From positions 1 through 21,309 of the IMG/VR virus record IMGVR_UViG_3300004807_000153: a stretch of 21,309 nt of DNA; one strand, given 5' to 3'. Made by a program: the position numbers and the translations under genes. The notes under the pieces are model-generated. The model saw only the letters and a program-made list of their open reading frames with translations. It made no database searches and was not told the DNA's origin. Of this stretch, positions 1 through 10,215 are shown piece by piece. This stretch comes from a virus. How positions within the stretch are numbered: position 1 is the stretch's first letter; each line of letters starts with the position of its first letter.

Positions 1-590
1 GTTGTTTTTGTATTGGCTAGATAGGGTCTGTAAACTGCTAAATGCATTGGCCAATTGTGTATAGATATATACGTTGCCGTTGTTGGAGTCTGTGTTGGTT
101 GCATTGGGTGCGCCCACGTAAACCACGTTTCCGGTAGCATTTGTTTTGACCACTGAACCAAATGCTCCACCAGATCCAGCAATACCAGTAACTAGAGTAT
201 AGTTTACGTTTGCCACTGTATTGGCAGTCCAGTATGCATAAACATTGTTATCACCGGGCTCACCAACGTATAACCAATGTGCATCACCGCTTAGACTTAT
301 ACTAGTACCAAATTGATTACTGCCAGTTCCAGTTAATGTTTGCAATGGTGTGTATACGCCATTACTGTGTTGATAAATGTGTACGTTGCCGGCAGATGGA
401 GCACCAACAACTACAATGTTGTGTTGCGTATCTACGCTTGAACCAAAACCAGCCGCTGCATTGCTGATAGTTGCATTTGCTGAATACAAATAATCAACAT
501 TGGCAAATACCTGTACTGATCTGCTTCCGGGATTACCCACATATAAAAATTTTTCATCTCTACTGATTGCAGTTGCAGCACCAAATTGAG
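1..590 (-). repeat. Four tandem FG-GAP-like beta-propeller repeats within the giant structural protein
   Basis: Read on the minus strand, the Phe of each FG pair lies at 583-585, 445-447, 310-312 and 160-162. This gives repeat lengths of 46, 45 and 50 residues. Each unit has the pattern FGxxV/I, then YVG or VVG followed by xP, then a GNVYIY-like strand (VGNPGSRSVQVF, VGAPSAGNVHIY, VGEPGDNNVYAY, VGAPN...GNVYIY). This resembles the FG-GAP blades of integrin alpha chains, but the calcium-binding DxDxDG loop is not visible. The array continues past the left edge, so the blade count is unknown. FG-GAP propellers are known mainly from adhesion proteins; a receptor or glycan-binding role is inference. 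Confidence 0.7.
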
Positions 591-3500
591 TATTGGCTGT
601 TACAGTATTGGCTGAAACTTTTATCGCGGTGTTTGAATACCATGGAGCCTTATAGGTGTAAACTCCCCACCCCAACTCGGTTGCAGAATTGACCCATACA
701 CGATCATTTTCAATCCAATCATGTGGTGGACGTATGGTGTCAATTTCAGTGATTGTATCAATTACTGCTGATACCAATTTATAAATTATACCGGTGCCGA
801 TCAATTTTAAATTTGTACTAATTAGCAGAGCTGTTTGAGAAGCCGTCAATTGAATGGTAACTGTTAGATTGTTTGGTGCCGCAATTACTCGATATACTCC
901 ATCAAATGCCGAATTAAAATTTGATAGTATAAAGAAATCGTTTACAGATAATCCCGACGGATTGTTAAAAGTCAATTGAGCATATGAATCTAATGTGTAT
1001 TTTAAATCGGTTGCAGTTACCTTAGCCACTTCGGTTACTCTAAATACATTCCAGTGGTCTGATAAATCTTTTGCTACCCATACTTTATTACCCACATATG
1101 CTTTGGGCAGACTGGGATTTTGTGTGATATCAAAAATTTGATAATCTATATCATTTAAATTTACATAGCCTGGATATGGCAAGTCTGTAGCATACTCTTG
1201 CCCAGATCTATTGTAGTAGATATTGGTAACAGTGCTAGACAAGTTACTGGAATTGTACACATTTGCCAAACTTAGATCAATTATGGTATTTGCACTTGTG
1301 CTATACGAATTGGCAGTAAATGTGAGCGCAACTGGATTATTAAGAAATAAACTTTGATTTAATGTAAATTCAACAAAGGTATTATTTCTCACATCTCCGT
1401 AAGTGCCAACTCTAAATGCCCACTCTTCGTACGTGTTGACATTTCCAGTTACAACATCAAATGACGCCTTGGTCAATGCGTTTACTGCATTTACTGTGCC
1501 TTTTTGTTTTACGTACCCTTGATAAAATTTTGTCTGTGTGGCAACACCAATGCTTAAATTACTCAGGAACGGTCTTTCGCGGAATCCAATCAGGCCGGCA
1601 CTGAACAATTGAAAACTTTGATCAACTGGTGGATTATCTACGTCATAAAAATTAATAAACTGTTGTGCATTATGCCCAAAACTAGGCAAAAGACCAGTCT
1701 GTATATCAGTTTGAGCAATCTGTGTCCAATTGGTCAATGCAAAATTTTGACTTGCAGTGATATCTATTGGAGCGGTGTAATACAGATTGTTGTAAATTAC
1801 AATATCTCCTTGGCGATAATCAGTTCCTGGTTGCCATTGCTGTATATTGGGGTTACTGTACATGTACCCAGACATGCTGTAGCCTCCGTCCCAATATCCA
1901 GTTTTAGATCCTGACAGTTTTAATCGATATTGTCTTGTTCCTTGTTCGGGCACATAGATAATATCTCCAAAATTATCAACATTATCAAATATAAGAGTTG
2001 TTTCGTACTGTACTATTTCCAGTTGTGCAAATGCTATAGTTGATACACCATCAATCACAGACAATTGAAATCGATTTCCCGGAGGATTAAGTGGACTATC
2101 AACTCTTAAAATATCAAACGAGTTGCTTTTAATTGGTCGAAAATTAACATCAAGTATTCTGCTGCCAGTGGGCAAGTTGGTTACTTGATTTATAACCCCG
2201 CCAGGAACAGCCACATTGAGTTGATTGGCTATTGGATTTAGCATTATGATTGTGCCTGGTGCCCAGCCCTGTTGTGCCCAATATAAAAATTCTTTTACAC
2301 TTAGACTCCAGTCACGCACAGCCTGTAGATCTGTGTCAAATTCAGCAAATACAAATCCACGAGAAATCAAATATCTTTGATAACTTATTAAAAAGTCTGC
2401 AACTTGTTGTGCAGTAGCAAATGTGGTACCGTACGGTATTGTGGTAACTGTGCCGCTGCCGGTTTGATATAATTTCACAGATAAATTATTAACAGTCACA
2501 GTTGTTGAATTGGCATTGGCTATGCTGGCATATATGTTAAAAAATGGATTAGTGGTGTCGTACCCGGTTATGACATATCCAGTTGCCGAACGAGTTACAA
2601 TCACTCCGCTATAAACAATAATTGCTGCCGGTATAGGCGTTCCAATATAGGCACTATAATTTTCATTGGGAATGATAACGCTGGAGTTGGTGCTGCCTGG
2701 ACTGGTTTGTTCGGCAGTTACTGTAATCAAATTTTGATCAGTAAATCCAGCAACTCGGTACGCTAATTCAACTGAAAAATTACTGAAATAACTTTCAATT
2801 TTGGTAATAGGGTCTATTCCAAGATTTTTAATAGAATCTGCAATCCAGTTCAAGTAGCCTGCGGTTCGCAGAACAGTTCCCGGCTTGCTCACTGTGTCGC
2901 CATTTACTGTTAATAAATTGGGTGAAATTTTTTGATTGTCGGCTGTGCTAAATTGCCCAGTTACTGCATTGATATAAAATCTGCTTAGATCAATTTGAGT
3001 AGCAAAATATTCAGCCGGTCTTGCTAGAGACAACGCAAATTGAACTGCATATGGATAATCACTGCTGCGTCTCCAGGCCGACTCAACTGGCCCTTGCTCG
3101 CCAATTTGATAATTGTTGTTGACTGAAGCGACATTTACATTGAGAACTATTCCAATTTCAGTCGGCGGAATTAGATTACCTGCACTATCAACTGGAATAA
3201 AGTTAGATAGTCCCGGTCTTGCAAAATTTGCATCAGTATAAGGATCACCATTGTTCCACACATACCCGGCTTCAAGGTCTTGCCACAACACACCGTTACC
3301 ACTGGTATATGGTGCTGAACCATAACGTTGAGTCCACCAAGTGGGTTGTTCAGCAAAACCCAACATGTTCCATGGGCTCAAATGTGGTTGATCGGTGTCA
3401 AACCAATAGTTATAAATTGCACGCCACGATCCTTGTAACGGCGACCCATCAACAGTATCCACCATTTGATTGTAATTCCAGGTCCAAGGATTGTTTGCAT

Positions 3501-6500
3501 CGTACCAACTGTTGGTTGTGTAGTCTATATTATTATTACCAACCCATTGCAAAAAGTTCTGGCAGACCAACTTGTTCCATTCCAACAAACTGTAATTAGT
3601 CGTTCTAAATCTTCCAGGAACTGTGTTGTAAACATCTAAAATATTTCGAGAATTATAATCAACTTTGAGATTGTTATATATTCTTCGTTCAAGTTCTAAC
3701 AAGAACTGATCTCTAAAATCACCAAACGCCGGAGTTTTGCTTCCGTCGTGACCAAGAATAACAGTGGTGGGTTCTAGGTATGTGGCATCCACATAGATAG
3801 ATGGCGGATAGCTTTGTGCCAATCCCAATTTGGTTGGAGTTTCTGGAACATAATTTCCGTCGGTGTTTGCATAGTCACGTATCACAATGGTATCGCCAAC
3901 TGTTAATGCAATGTTTAAAATAACTGCCGGACTCAACGAATCATAACTGTAATCGACTCCGTTAGCCACCAACAACGTACCGTTATGATATACCATCACT
4001 GCACGATTACTCAATTCAGTTACATTAAAGATACTGGCTATTTCGTATTTGTTTTGTCTGGCATTCAATACAGTATAAGTGGTTGTGGTATAATTACTGC
4101 CTTGTGCAACCATATCACTGTAGTACCAGGGAAAACTGCTGTTCTTAACTGAATTGATTGATTTTAGTATGGAATCAACTCCACTGGCGGGATTTTTATA
4201 ATCCAGTCCGGTCAGTGTTGTACACAAAGTTAAAAATTTATTTTTAAATCTTTGATATTCTTTTCGTGCCAAATTGATACCGTTAACAAAATTCACAACA
4301 GGATCAATTAAAAAAGTCATGCCGTATATCAACGGACTGCTGTGTTGCAGTAGTGTTCCGCCTTGGGCTTTGATATATCTGTCTTGATATGGTATTGGCG
4401 AGTCAGATCCTAGAGCAGTATTTTCTATTAATTTATTATAGTGATTGCGTAATTGCCCTAAAGTGATAGAATCAAACGTTTGATTTAATGGATTGTAATC
4501 TAGATTCTCGGGAATTTCATAATATCCCAAGGCACTGATGCTTGAACTGAATATTAAAATATCAATCTTGTCACCAATGTTGGGAGTATTTGTTAACAAT
4601 AATACTTGATAAGACGTGTAAGAAGTTATTTGATAATCAGTATCGACTGTTAACAATTTGTTATTCAAATAGACTTTTGTATAAGGAATAGTTTTGCTAG
4701 TGGCCGGAGTTATGTCAATTTGAACAAATGCATAGTTAACTCCGTTGACAGGCAAAACATATCCATCATATATCTTTGTGATAATTTGATACTGCTGAGT
4801 TGGTTCTTTGCCTTTGATCCAGTTGTTTGTCAAGGTTGGCGTATTTAGATCTTTGTTGACTGCAAGATAACCAGTATTACAATTAGCAGTTTGAGTTGTG
4901 TAGTTTTCAACGTAACTAAATGTGTCAGTGTCGTAGTAGTTGTTGAAAACTATATCACCAATGTTGTTAAAATTTTGATAACTTAATGGAAATCCCAAAA
5001 CCAAATCATTGGCTCCAGTACCAACTGCGTACCCAAAAAATCTAGTACCGGCAAATGTGCTTGCAGGATAGGCCGAGGTATCGCCGAAACTGTATCCGTC
5101 AGCATCTACTAGATCAAATAACGGTGCTTGATTTAATTGGGTCTTTGCTTGACATTCGTGCCAATTTGCACCATCATAATACCAGGTTGTCCCGGCATTG
5201 GTGCCTTGTGTGACTAGAACATTTTGATTGGCCACAATTGGGTCATCAACAGTTTCTATCAATCTTAGATAATTTTGACTGTTGATTAATTCGTAATCAA
5301 CTTGCCAAATCTGTTGTTTTACATTGGGATCGTAGTCATTAGCAAATATCACTCGCATGCCTTGTTTTAACACAGTGCCATCAAGTGTGTATGTGATTTG
5401 GCCCTCAATGTTAACAAAAGCATCGGTGCTGTCAAATGTGATTAAATCAATGTTGTTTTTTGCCTGACGGCCAAAATTGAATAATTGTAAATTGGGCTCA
5501 AATTCAATAATTGCACGTCGTCCGGGAATATTTGGGCCGTAATTTAAAGTGGTACCGTTATATTTTGCAGTTGCGGTTAATACATCGATATGAAACCAGC
5601 AATTGCTTCTAGTCCAGGGATTTTGATCTTGGCTGGCACGATTGATTGTGATATAGTCGGCACTTGTTTGTAGAGTGCTGGTATATGGCTCAGGAATAGT
5701 CAATTGCAACACAGGAACCAACTGTATGCTGGTGCCAACTCCTTCTACATAATACTGATTGCTTGCATAAAAACTAGGAACTACCAAGGCATCAAATTCT
5801 ACTTTTAATCCGTTGGTAAACACCACACCATTGGGGCTGGTGTAATTGGTTTTTCCAATTATGTCGGTGGTGGCATTGATTGGTGTTGCAACATTATCAA
5901 CCAATTTTATTATTCCAAAAAAATCAGGATTTGTGCTGTCTTGATAATAAAGATAATCGCTTGGAGCAGTTATCAGAGGAACCACAGTGTATTGATAATT
6001 GTTGTTTAACCAAAATTGTTGGCTTGCATAAACCAGCCCGGATCCAATAAAAACTTTTTGTAATGGGGCGACTGATGTGGTTGGTTGTATTTGAATCACG
6101 TAATCGCCAGTACCAGTTGATACTAAATTAATTTGCCATACATTGGTTCTAGTGGCCCCGGTTATTACTTCGCCAGGCTGTATTTGTGTGTTATCTGGTA
6201 TGCTATATCCATTTGGCAAATTAGGTGTGGTCCAGTAACTGGCATCAATTTGATTACTGATAAAAACAAATGTTTTGCCTTGCAATTGCGTGGTAATTCC
6301 ATCAAATCCTGTGGGGAAATTAGTAAGGAAAGTGCTCAACAGTTGATTTTGTATATCGGTATATTTAAAAGTGGCCACCGAATTAACTGTTGCTTGAACC
6401 GGTAATGTTGTATAAAAATTTTGTGCGTTGCTTAACGGTACATTAAATGTAACTGTGCCGTCGTCTGCACCATTATTGACTACACCAAACACTGATCGAG

Positions 6501-7152
6501 TGCTGATCTCGGACACATTTATGTCGGCACCGGCCACACCAGGCTCGCTTTGAATCCAGAAACGAAATCCCGGTTGATCAACTTTGAATGTGTAGGTGCC
6601 GCCTCTTGCTAGAGTAATTTGGGGATTCGGTTGCCCGCCGTACTCGCTGATGGTGTATCCCTGCACTGCAGAATTTCTAGTCACAACATAATTGGATAGA
6701 TAAGGTGTGGCCGCCGATGTTATTACCACCGGGTCTGGGCCGCCTGGTATCCAATAATAATTGTTGTAGTTTACAAATTTATCGTAATCAAAATGTCCAT
6801 CGTAGTTGTAGTATGTCGACGAGAACAGGCGTTGTTGATTGTGATTTAGTCCGCCATTGTTTGCAATGCTTTGTAATAAGTCAATATAGGTGCTGTTTTC
6901 AATTACGTTGCCATTTACATCTTTGATGACCACACTGGGCTCAAGTTGGTAAACAGATCTTGCAGTCGAACTTTCTCCAATGTAGTTGTCACCAGATTTG
7001 TAAGTGGGGGCAAATGTTCTACCAATATAGCCATTAATTGAAACGTTGTATGCGTCGGTGGCCAATTGATCCATGGTAGCACCAAAAAATCGTTGATTTG
7101 TGGTACTTCTGAATACTTCTGGTAAAAAATTTAGTGTGTTATTTACAGCCAT
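1..7152 (-). CDS. Giant baseplate/tail structural protein with FG-GAP repeats (partial, C-terminus beyond window)
   Basis: The frame read backwards from the ATG at 7152-7150 appears open to the left edge (2384 codons, no stop found in the stretches translated). It therefore has a start but no end here. The N-terminus (MAVNNTLNFLPEVFRSTTNQ) and the nearby segments GYIGRTFAPTYKSGDNYIGE and DKFVNYNNYYWIPGGPD match, from memory, a family of very large virion structural proteins next to gp6 in marine T4-like phages. The middle is low in cysteine and rich in N, T, Y and beta-prone residues, as expected of tail fibre or baseplate proteins. From about residue 2185 it enters repeats resembling integrin-type FG-GAP blades (FG, then VGxP, then NVYxY). 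The start overlaps the gp6 stop by 1 nt (TAATG) and has AGGA 8 nt upstream inside gp6, so translation is probably coupled. It likely sits at the baseplate edge and may touch the host surface. Role inferred; family recognition good. Confidence 0.85.
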   Translation of the reverse strand, partial: MAVNNTLNFLPEVFRSTTNQRFFGATMDQLATDAYNVSINGYIGRTFAPTYKSGDNYIGESSTARSVYQLEPSVVIKDVNGNVIENSTYIDLLQSIANNGGLNHNQQRLFSSTYYNYDGHFDYDKFVNYNNYYWIPGGPDPVVITSAATPYLSNYVVTRNSAVQGYTISEYGGQPNPQITLARGGTYTFKVDQPGFRFWIQSEPGVAGADINVSEISTRSVFGVVNNGADDGTVTFNVPLSNAQNFYTTLPVQATVNSVATFKYTDIQNQLLSTFLTNFPTGFDGITTQLQGKTFVFISNQIDASYWTTPNLPNGYSIPDNTQIQPGEVITGATRTNVWQINLVSTGTGDYVIQIQPTTSVAPLQKVFIGSGLVYASQQFWLNNNYQYTVVPLITAPSDYLYYQDSTNPDFFGIIKLVDNVATPINATTDIIGKTNYTSPNGVVFTNGLKVEFDALVVPSFYASNQYYVEGVGTSIQLVPVLQLTIPEPYTSTLQTSADYITINRASQDQNPWTRSNCWFHIDVLTATAKYNGTTLNYGPNIPGRRAIIEFEPNLQLFNFGRQAKNNIDLITFDSTDAFVNIEGQITYTLDGTVLKQGMRVIFANDYDPNVKQQIWQVDYELINSQNYLRLIETVDDPIVANQNVLVTQGTNAGTTWYYDGANWHECQAKTQLNQAPLFDLVDADGYSFGDTSAYPASTFAGTRFFGYAVGTGANDLVLGFPLSYQNFNNIGDIVFNNYYDTDTFSYVENYTTQTANCNTGYLAVNKDLNTPTLTNNWIKGKEPTQQYQIITKIYDGYVLPVNGVNYAFVQIDITPATSKTIPYTKVYLNNKLLTVDTDYQITSYTSYQVLLLTNTPNIGDKIDILIFSSSISALGYYEIPENLDYNPLNQTFDSITLGQLRNHYNKLIENTALGSDSPIPYQDRYIKAQGGTLLQHSSPLIYGMTFLIDPVVNFVNGINLARKEYQRFKNKFLTLCTTLTGLDYKNPASGVDSILKSINSVKNSSFPWYYSDMVAQGSNYTTTTYTVLNARQNKYEIASIFNVTELSNRAVMVYHNGTLLVANGVDYSYDSLSPAVILNIALTVGDTIVIRDYANTDGNYVPETPTKLGLAQSYPPSIYVDATYLEPTTVILGHDGSKTPAFGDFRDQFLLELERRIYNNLKVDYNSRNILDVYNTVPGRFRTTNYSLLEWNKLVCQNFLQWVGNNNIDYTTNSWYDANNPWTWNYNQMVDTVDGSPLQGSWRAIYNYWFDTDQPHLSPWNMLGFAEQPTWWTQRYGSAPYTSGNGVLWQDLEAGYVWNNGDPYTDANFARPGLSNFIPVDSAGNLIPPTEIGIVLNVNVASVNNNYQIGEQGPVESAWRRSSDYPYAVQFALSLARPAEYFATQIDLSRFYINAVTGQFSTADNQKISPNLLTVNGDTVSKPGTVLRTAGYLNWIADSIKNLGIDPITKIESYFSNFSVELAYRVAGFTDQNLITVTAEQTSPGSTNSSVIIPNENYSAYIGTPIPAAIIVYSGVIVTRSATGYVITGYDTTNPFFNIYASIANANSTTVTVNNLSVKLYQTGSGTVTTIPYGTTFATAQQVADFLISYQRYLISRGFVFAEFDTDLQAVRDWSLSVKEFLYWAQQGWAPGTIIMLNPIANQLNVAVPGGVINQVTNLPTGSRILDVNFRPIKSNSFDILRVDSPLNPPGNRFQLSVIDGVSTIAFAQLEIVQYETTLIFDNVDNFGDIIYVPEQGTRQYRLKLSGSKTGYWDGGYSMSGYMYSNPNIQQWQPGTDYRQGDIVIYNNLYYTAPIDITASQNFALTNWTQIAQTDIQTGLLPSFGHNAQQFINFYDVDNPPVDQSFQLFSAGLIGFRERPFLSNLSIGVATQTKFYQGYVKQKGTVNAVNALTKASFDVVTGNVNTYEEWAFRVGTYGDVRNNTFVEFTLNQSLFLNNPVALTFTANSYSTSANTIIDLSLANVYNSSNLSSTVTNIYYNRSGQEYATDLPYPGYVNLNDIDYQIFDITQNPSLPKAYVGNKVWVAKDLSDHWNVFRVTEVAKVTATDLKYTLDSYAQLTFNNPSGLSVNDFFILSNFNSAFDGVYRVIAAPNNLTVTIQLTASQTALLISTNLKLIGTGIIYKLVSAVIDTITEIDTIRPPHDWIENDRVWVNSATELGWGVYTYKAPWYSNTAIKVSANTVTANTQFGAATAISRDEKFLYVGNPGSRSVQVFANVDYLYSANATISNAAAGFGSSVDTQHNIVVVGAPSAGNVHIYQHSNGVYTPLQTLTGTGSNQFGTSISLSGDAHWLYVGEPGDNNVYAYWTANTVANVNYTLVTGIAGSGGAFGSVVKTNATGNVVYVGAPNATNTDSNNGNVYIYTQLANAFSSLQTLSSQYKNN

Positions 7153-10100
7153 TAATATGTTCCTATTAGCGTGTTGCCCAAATTGAGTTGTGCAGCAGTG
7201 ACTGCGCTGACAACTTCTACGTTATCTACAGTTGCGGCACTTGTAATTATTTCCCAGGGTTCGCTATTGATTTGAAAATAGTTACCAAACACCAAGGTAT
7301 CATCTGCAGGTACAATCAGCACGCTGGCAATATTTGGTGCCAGCGTTGTGTGTAAATACGCAGCCAATTCACTGAAATAAAATGTGTCACCAAAGTCCCA
7401 GTTTGCAATATTAAAATAACTATTGATTGCTGATATCACTTGAGTTTTAATTTCGTTTGCAGTTATGCTAACTGCAGGATTTGGAACCACTACAAAATTT
7501 GCCTGCAGACTTGGATCTGCTTTTGCACCAAATAACGGTTTAAATTTTGCTGGGTTGTAAATCAAGGTGTCACTAATGGTTTTGTAATTGTCCAATGTGC
7601 TATAAGCAATTGCAAGACTGCTTGATGTTGGCGGAATTGGTTCCTTTACTGTTCCTGTTAAATCTTGTAACCAAATCTGATAATCTTTCAAATAGTCAGC
7701 GGTCAAAATATATAAATCTATTAGATTTACACTGGTTGGATCTATTCTGTTGTTTCCTGGAGCATTGTGTTTGTATTGAAAATACAAACCAGACCGACTG
7801 CTTGCAGTATTTGCCACTATGGTGTATAAATCTGGGTTATCAGGTACACCGGTCATTTGTGTATCAGGGAACGACACATATACCTGGGTTGGATCAATGT
7901 AGCCATCTGTTTCTACAATTACATTATCAATTTTCCAAGTTATATTGGTGCCCAATGGCGTACTAGAACTGGGTTGCGGATTAATTTTAAGTATTGTTAT
8001 TGTGTCTGACACCGGAGTGCCAACAGTGCTGTCATATACTCGTACCGAGGGGTTATAATAAAAATTAGTTTCGCTAGCACTGCCAAATGTGTATAATAAA
8101 TTTTGATACTGTATGTTATAAATTCCACCAGTATAGGTAAATTTTAACAACCAATTGGTGCTGGTAGCGATTTGGCTGGGAGGAATATTTGTCCATGCCT
8201 GATTTATTTGATCATAAGTTAGACCAAAATTGACCTGTGATGAAATTTGACTAATGACATTTGCAATCACTGTGCTAGATAAATCGTTCTTTAAGGGTGG
8301 AATGATGCTGGTCAGTATAGATCCTGTTGGCACCACTGTTCCAAAGTATACTTGAGTATTTGCAGTGCTGGTTACTGCGGCATAAAAACTAGATCCGTTG
8401 TTTGTAAACTGCAGACTTGCGCCCGGATCAATATATGCCAAATTACCACTTCCCACAGATCCAACGCTTTGAACGTTGTTGTTGTAAATCAAATTGCCCC
8501 AGCTGCTGGATGTGGTATTGCCGTTTGTGGCTTGCACAAATTCCACATTGGCCACCATGGGTGTGATATTGCCACTGTATCTAGGATAGGTGGCATAGTA
8601 ATAATTACTGATGCCCACAGAACCAATAATGGGAATTATGTCATTATAAATTGCATTATAGATATCGGTGCTGGTTAAAAATGTAAAACTACTTGATCCC
8701 ACTGTACTATTAGACGAAAGCACACCATCGTCGCAAAAAATGTTGGTGCTGCTAAAGGTGCCTGTGGGATCTAGGGTATCTAGATACAAACTGACCCCCG
8801 AACTGATTCGGTTAATTGCTTTGATTTTTTGTATACTTGTAAAATTGGTCAATGGAAAGATTTGATAATCTTCGCCAGTGATCATGCGATTTTGTGTGTA
8901 GTACTGTTGTGGTGCGTATGTTTTTATGCTGTCTAGCGACTGTGTGGCACTTGCATTGGTTACCGTGTATTTCAAGCTGGCCGATACTGTCAAGGTCTGC
9001 AGTGATCCGGCAGCATTTAAATACTGTAAAGCAATAGTAACATCGGCAATATCATCCGGAGTCACACTGTATGCCAATCCATTGCTGGTTCTAAAGTAAA
9101 ATCTAAAGTTACCTTGCGGTATGTTGGCAAAACTTCCATCGCCAAATACAATATTGACTTGATCATTGTTTTGTGTGTTGAGTTGATATAAATTCTTATT
9201 TGTCAATTGATTGTAAATTACGTTGACCCCGGCAATGGCGGGAACCTGTGTCCATAAAGTTTGTGTGCTACCATTAACATTTAAACTGTACAACCAAGCA
9301 TCGGTATTATTAATGTTGTTGGTTGTAATTGGCACATAGTTGTTGGGTACTGCATTTGTTATATTAAAATTACTGGATTGTAGTGAGCCTTGTTTAAAAT
9401 ATAAAAAGAAACCGGTATTGTTACTGCCATTCCCGTTATTGTCGTTTTGATACAAAATATTGAACTGTCCTTGATTGGTGGGGTCGCGTTCGTAAATGTA
9501 AGTTTCGCCTAGAGTGGTTGCACTGACTGCTTCAAAATTAACTGGTACATTGTCTATATTGACCGAAAACGGTGCAACCGGCAACGCTGCAGGATTGAGA
9601 TTGATTGTGTATTCGTCGGTCTGAATTCCATTAAGAACTTGGCTGTTTCCAGGTTTGCCAATTGCTTGACTAGAAATTAATGCGTCATTTAAAACAATTG
9701 TAAATTGTTCAAGCCAGTTGTCGTTGGTCAAATCATTCCAGTTTATTGTGGTATTTGCTAGATTTATGCCGTCACTATCGTATACATTATCGGTTGTGCG
9801 CACACTGTTAATTTTGAGCAAACCACTGGCACTGTTTGTTCTTTGCGGGTTATAACTCAGCATACGAGCCAATTTTAAGATACTGTCGCGGCGTTGTGCA
9901 GTATCAATAAAGTTTTCGCGTGCGTTTAAATCGGTACGAAATGCAAGACTCTGCCCCAAAAATGCAATCATGTCAATCAGTGCAACGTACTCACTGCTTT
10001 CCAAGAAATCGTTAAATGTTTCGGGGTAGTAGGTCTGGAGATAGTTTATCATGCTATTTCGCAGAGTCTCAAAATCATAACTAGTAAAATCGGCATTGGT

Positions 10101-10169
10101 GAATGCTTGATAGACCTTGGTCCAATTTTGATTTACTAGTAGATTTGATTGACGTGTGGTTTGTGCCAT
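7152..10169 (-). CDS. gp6: Baseplate wedge subunit, T4 gp6-like
   Basis: This 1005-residue protein is the probable gp6 homologue, which in T4 forms the inner iris ring joining the baseplate wedges. The N-terminal part (about residues 60-110: SEYVALIDMIAFLGQSLAFR, then NARENFIDTAQRRDSILKLA and the L-S-Y-N-P-Q segment) is the recognisable block: in gp6 the equivalent region also describes a short helix pair followed by a sequence about giving up on shape at 'N-P'. The rest is long, N/T/S-rich beta structure. At 1005 residues it is much longer than T4 gp6 (about 660), as I expect for marine relatives. It follows gp25 after 46 nt and overlaps the giant protein gene by 1 nt. The ribosome site is AGG, 8 nt before the ATG, within a hairpin described separately. 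Identity rests on the N-terminal block plus its place between gp25 and the giant protein. Confidence 0.85.
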   Translation of the reverse strand: MAQTTRQSNLLVNQNWTKVYQAFTNADFTSYDFETLRNSMINYLQTYYPETFNDFLESSEYVALIDMIAFLGQSLAFRTDLNARENFIDTAQRRDSILKLARMLSYNPQRTNSASGLLKINSVRTTDNVYDSDGINLANTTINWNDLTNDNWLEQFTIVLNDALISSQAIGKPGNSQVLNGIQTDEYTINLNPAALPVAPFSVNIDNVPVNFEAVSATTLGETYIYERDPTNQGQFNILYQNDNNGNGSNNTGFFLYFKQGSLQSSNFNITNAVPNNYVPITTNNINNTDAWLYSLNVNGSTQTLWTQVPAIAGVNVIYNQLTNKNLYQLNTQNNDQVNIVFGDGSFANIPQGNFRFYFRTSNGLAYSVTPDDIADVTIALQYLNAAGSLQTLTVSASLKYTVTNASATQSLDSIKTYAPQQYYTQNRMITGEDYQIFPLTNFTSIQKIKAINRISSGVSLYLDTLDPTGTFSSTNIFCDDGVLSSNSTVGSSSFTFLTSTDIYNAIYNDIIPIIGSVGISNYYYATYPRYSGNITPMVANVEFVQATNGNTTSSSWGNLIYNNNVQSVGSVGSGNLAYIDPGASLQFTNNGSSFYAAVTSTANTQVYFGTVVPTGSILTSIIPPLKNDLSSTVIANVISQISSQVNFGLTYDQINQAWTNIPPSQIATSTNWLLKFTYTGGIYNIQYQNLLYTFGSASETNFYYNPSVRVYDSTVGTPVSDTITILKINPQPSSSTPLGTNITWKIDNVIVETDGYIDPTQVYVSFPDTQMTGVPDNPDLYTIVANTASSRSGLYFQYKHNAPGNNRIDPTSVNLIDLYILTADYLKDYQIWLQDLTGTVKEPIPPTSSSLAIAYSTLDNYKTISDTLIYNPAKFKPLFGAKADPSLQANFVVVPNPAVSITANEIKTQVISAINSYFNIANWDFGDTFYFSELAAYLHTTLAPNIASVLIVPADDTLVFGNYFQINSEPWEIITSAATVDNVEVVSAVTAAQLNLGNTLIGTY

Positions 10170-10174
10170 ATTGT

Positions 10175-10203
10175 TTACCTATATCTAGTATTTATTTAGG
10201 TAA
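10175..10203 (-). promoter_or_regulatory. Hairpin enclosing the gp6 late promoter and ribosome site
   Basis: Plus-strand 10175-10181 (TTACCTA) and 10197-10203 (TAGGTAA) form a perfect 7-bp inverted repeat around 15 nt. In minus-strand RNA the 3' arm holds UAGG, the only Shine-Dalgarno candidate for gp6 (AGG is 8 nt from the AUG). Read-through RNA from upstream genes would fold and hide this site. RNA started at the late motif inside the loop would lack the 5' arm and leave it free. T4 genes such as e and soc are known to use this logic. Confidence 0.55.
10187..10198 (-). promoter_or_regulatory. Putative late promoter of gp6
   Basis: On the minus strand this reads TAAATAAATACT, close to the T4 late consensus TATAAATA that gp55 recognises. 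The same 12 bases occur upstream of gp48. By T4 spacing, the transcript would begin near 10183-10184 and give a leader of about 14 nt that still contains AGG. The preceding gap of 46 nt is the longest in the operon, which fits an internal promoter. Confidence 0.55.
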
Positions 10204-10215
10204 TAATATGTGTAG

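Noticed and set aside
1609-6926. Several plus-strand ORFs of 60-126 codons opposite the giant protein gene
   Set aside because: They are antisense to a continuous minus-strand frame with clear protein features, show odd Cys/His/Trp-rich composition, and have no ribosome sites worth noting.
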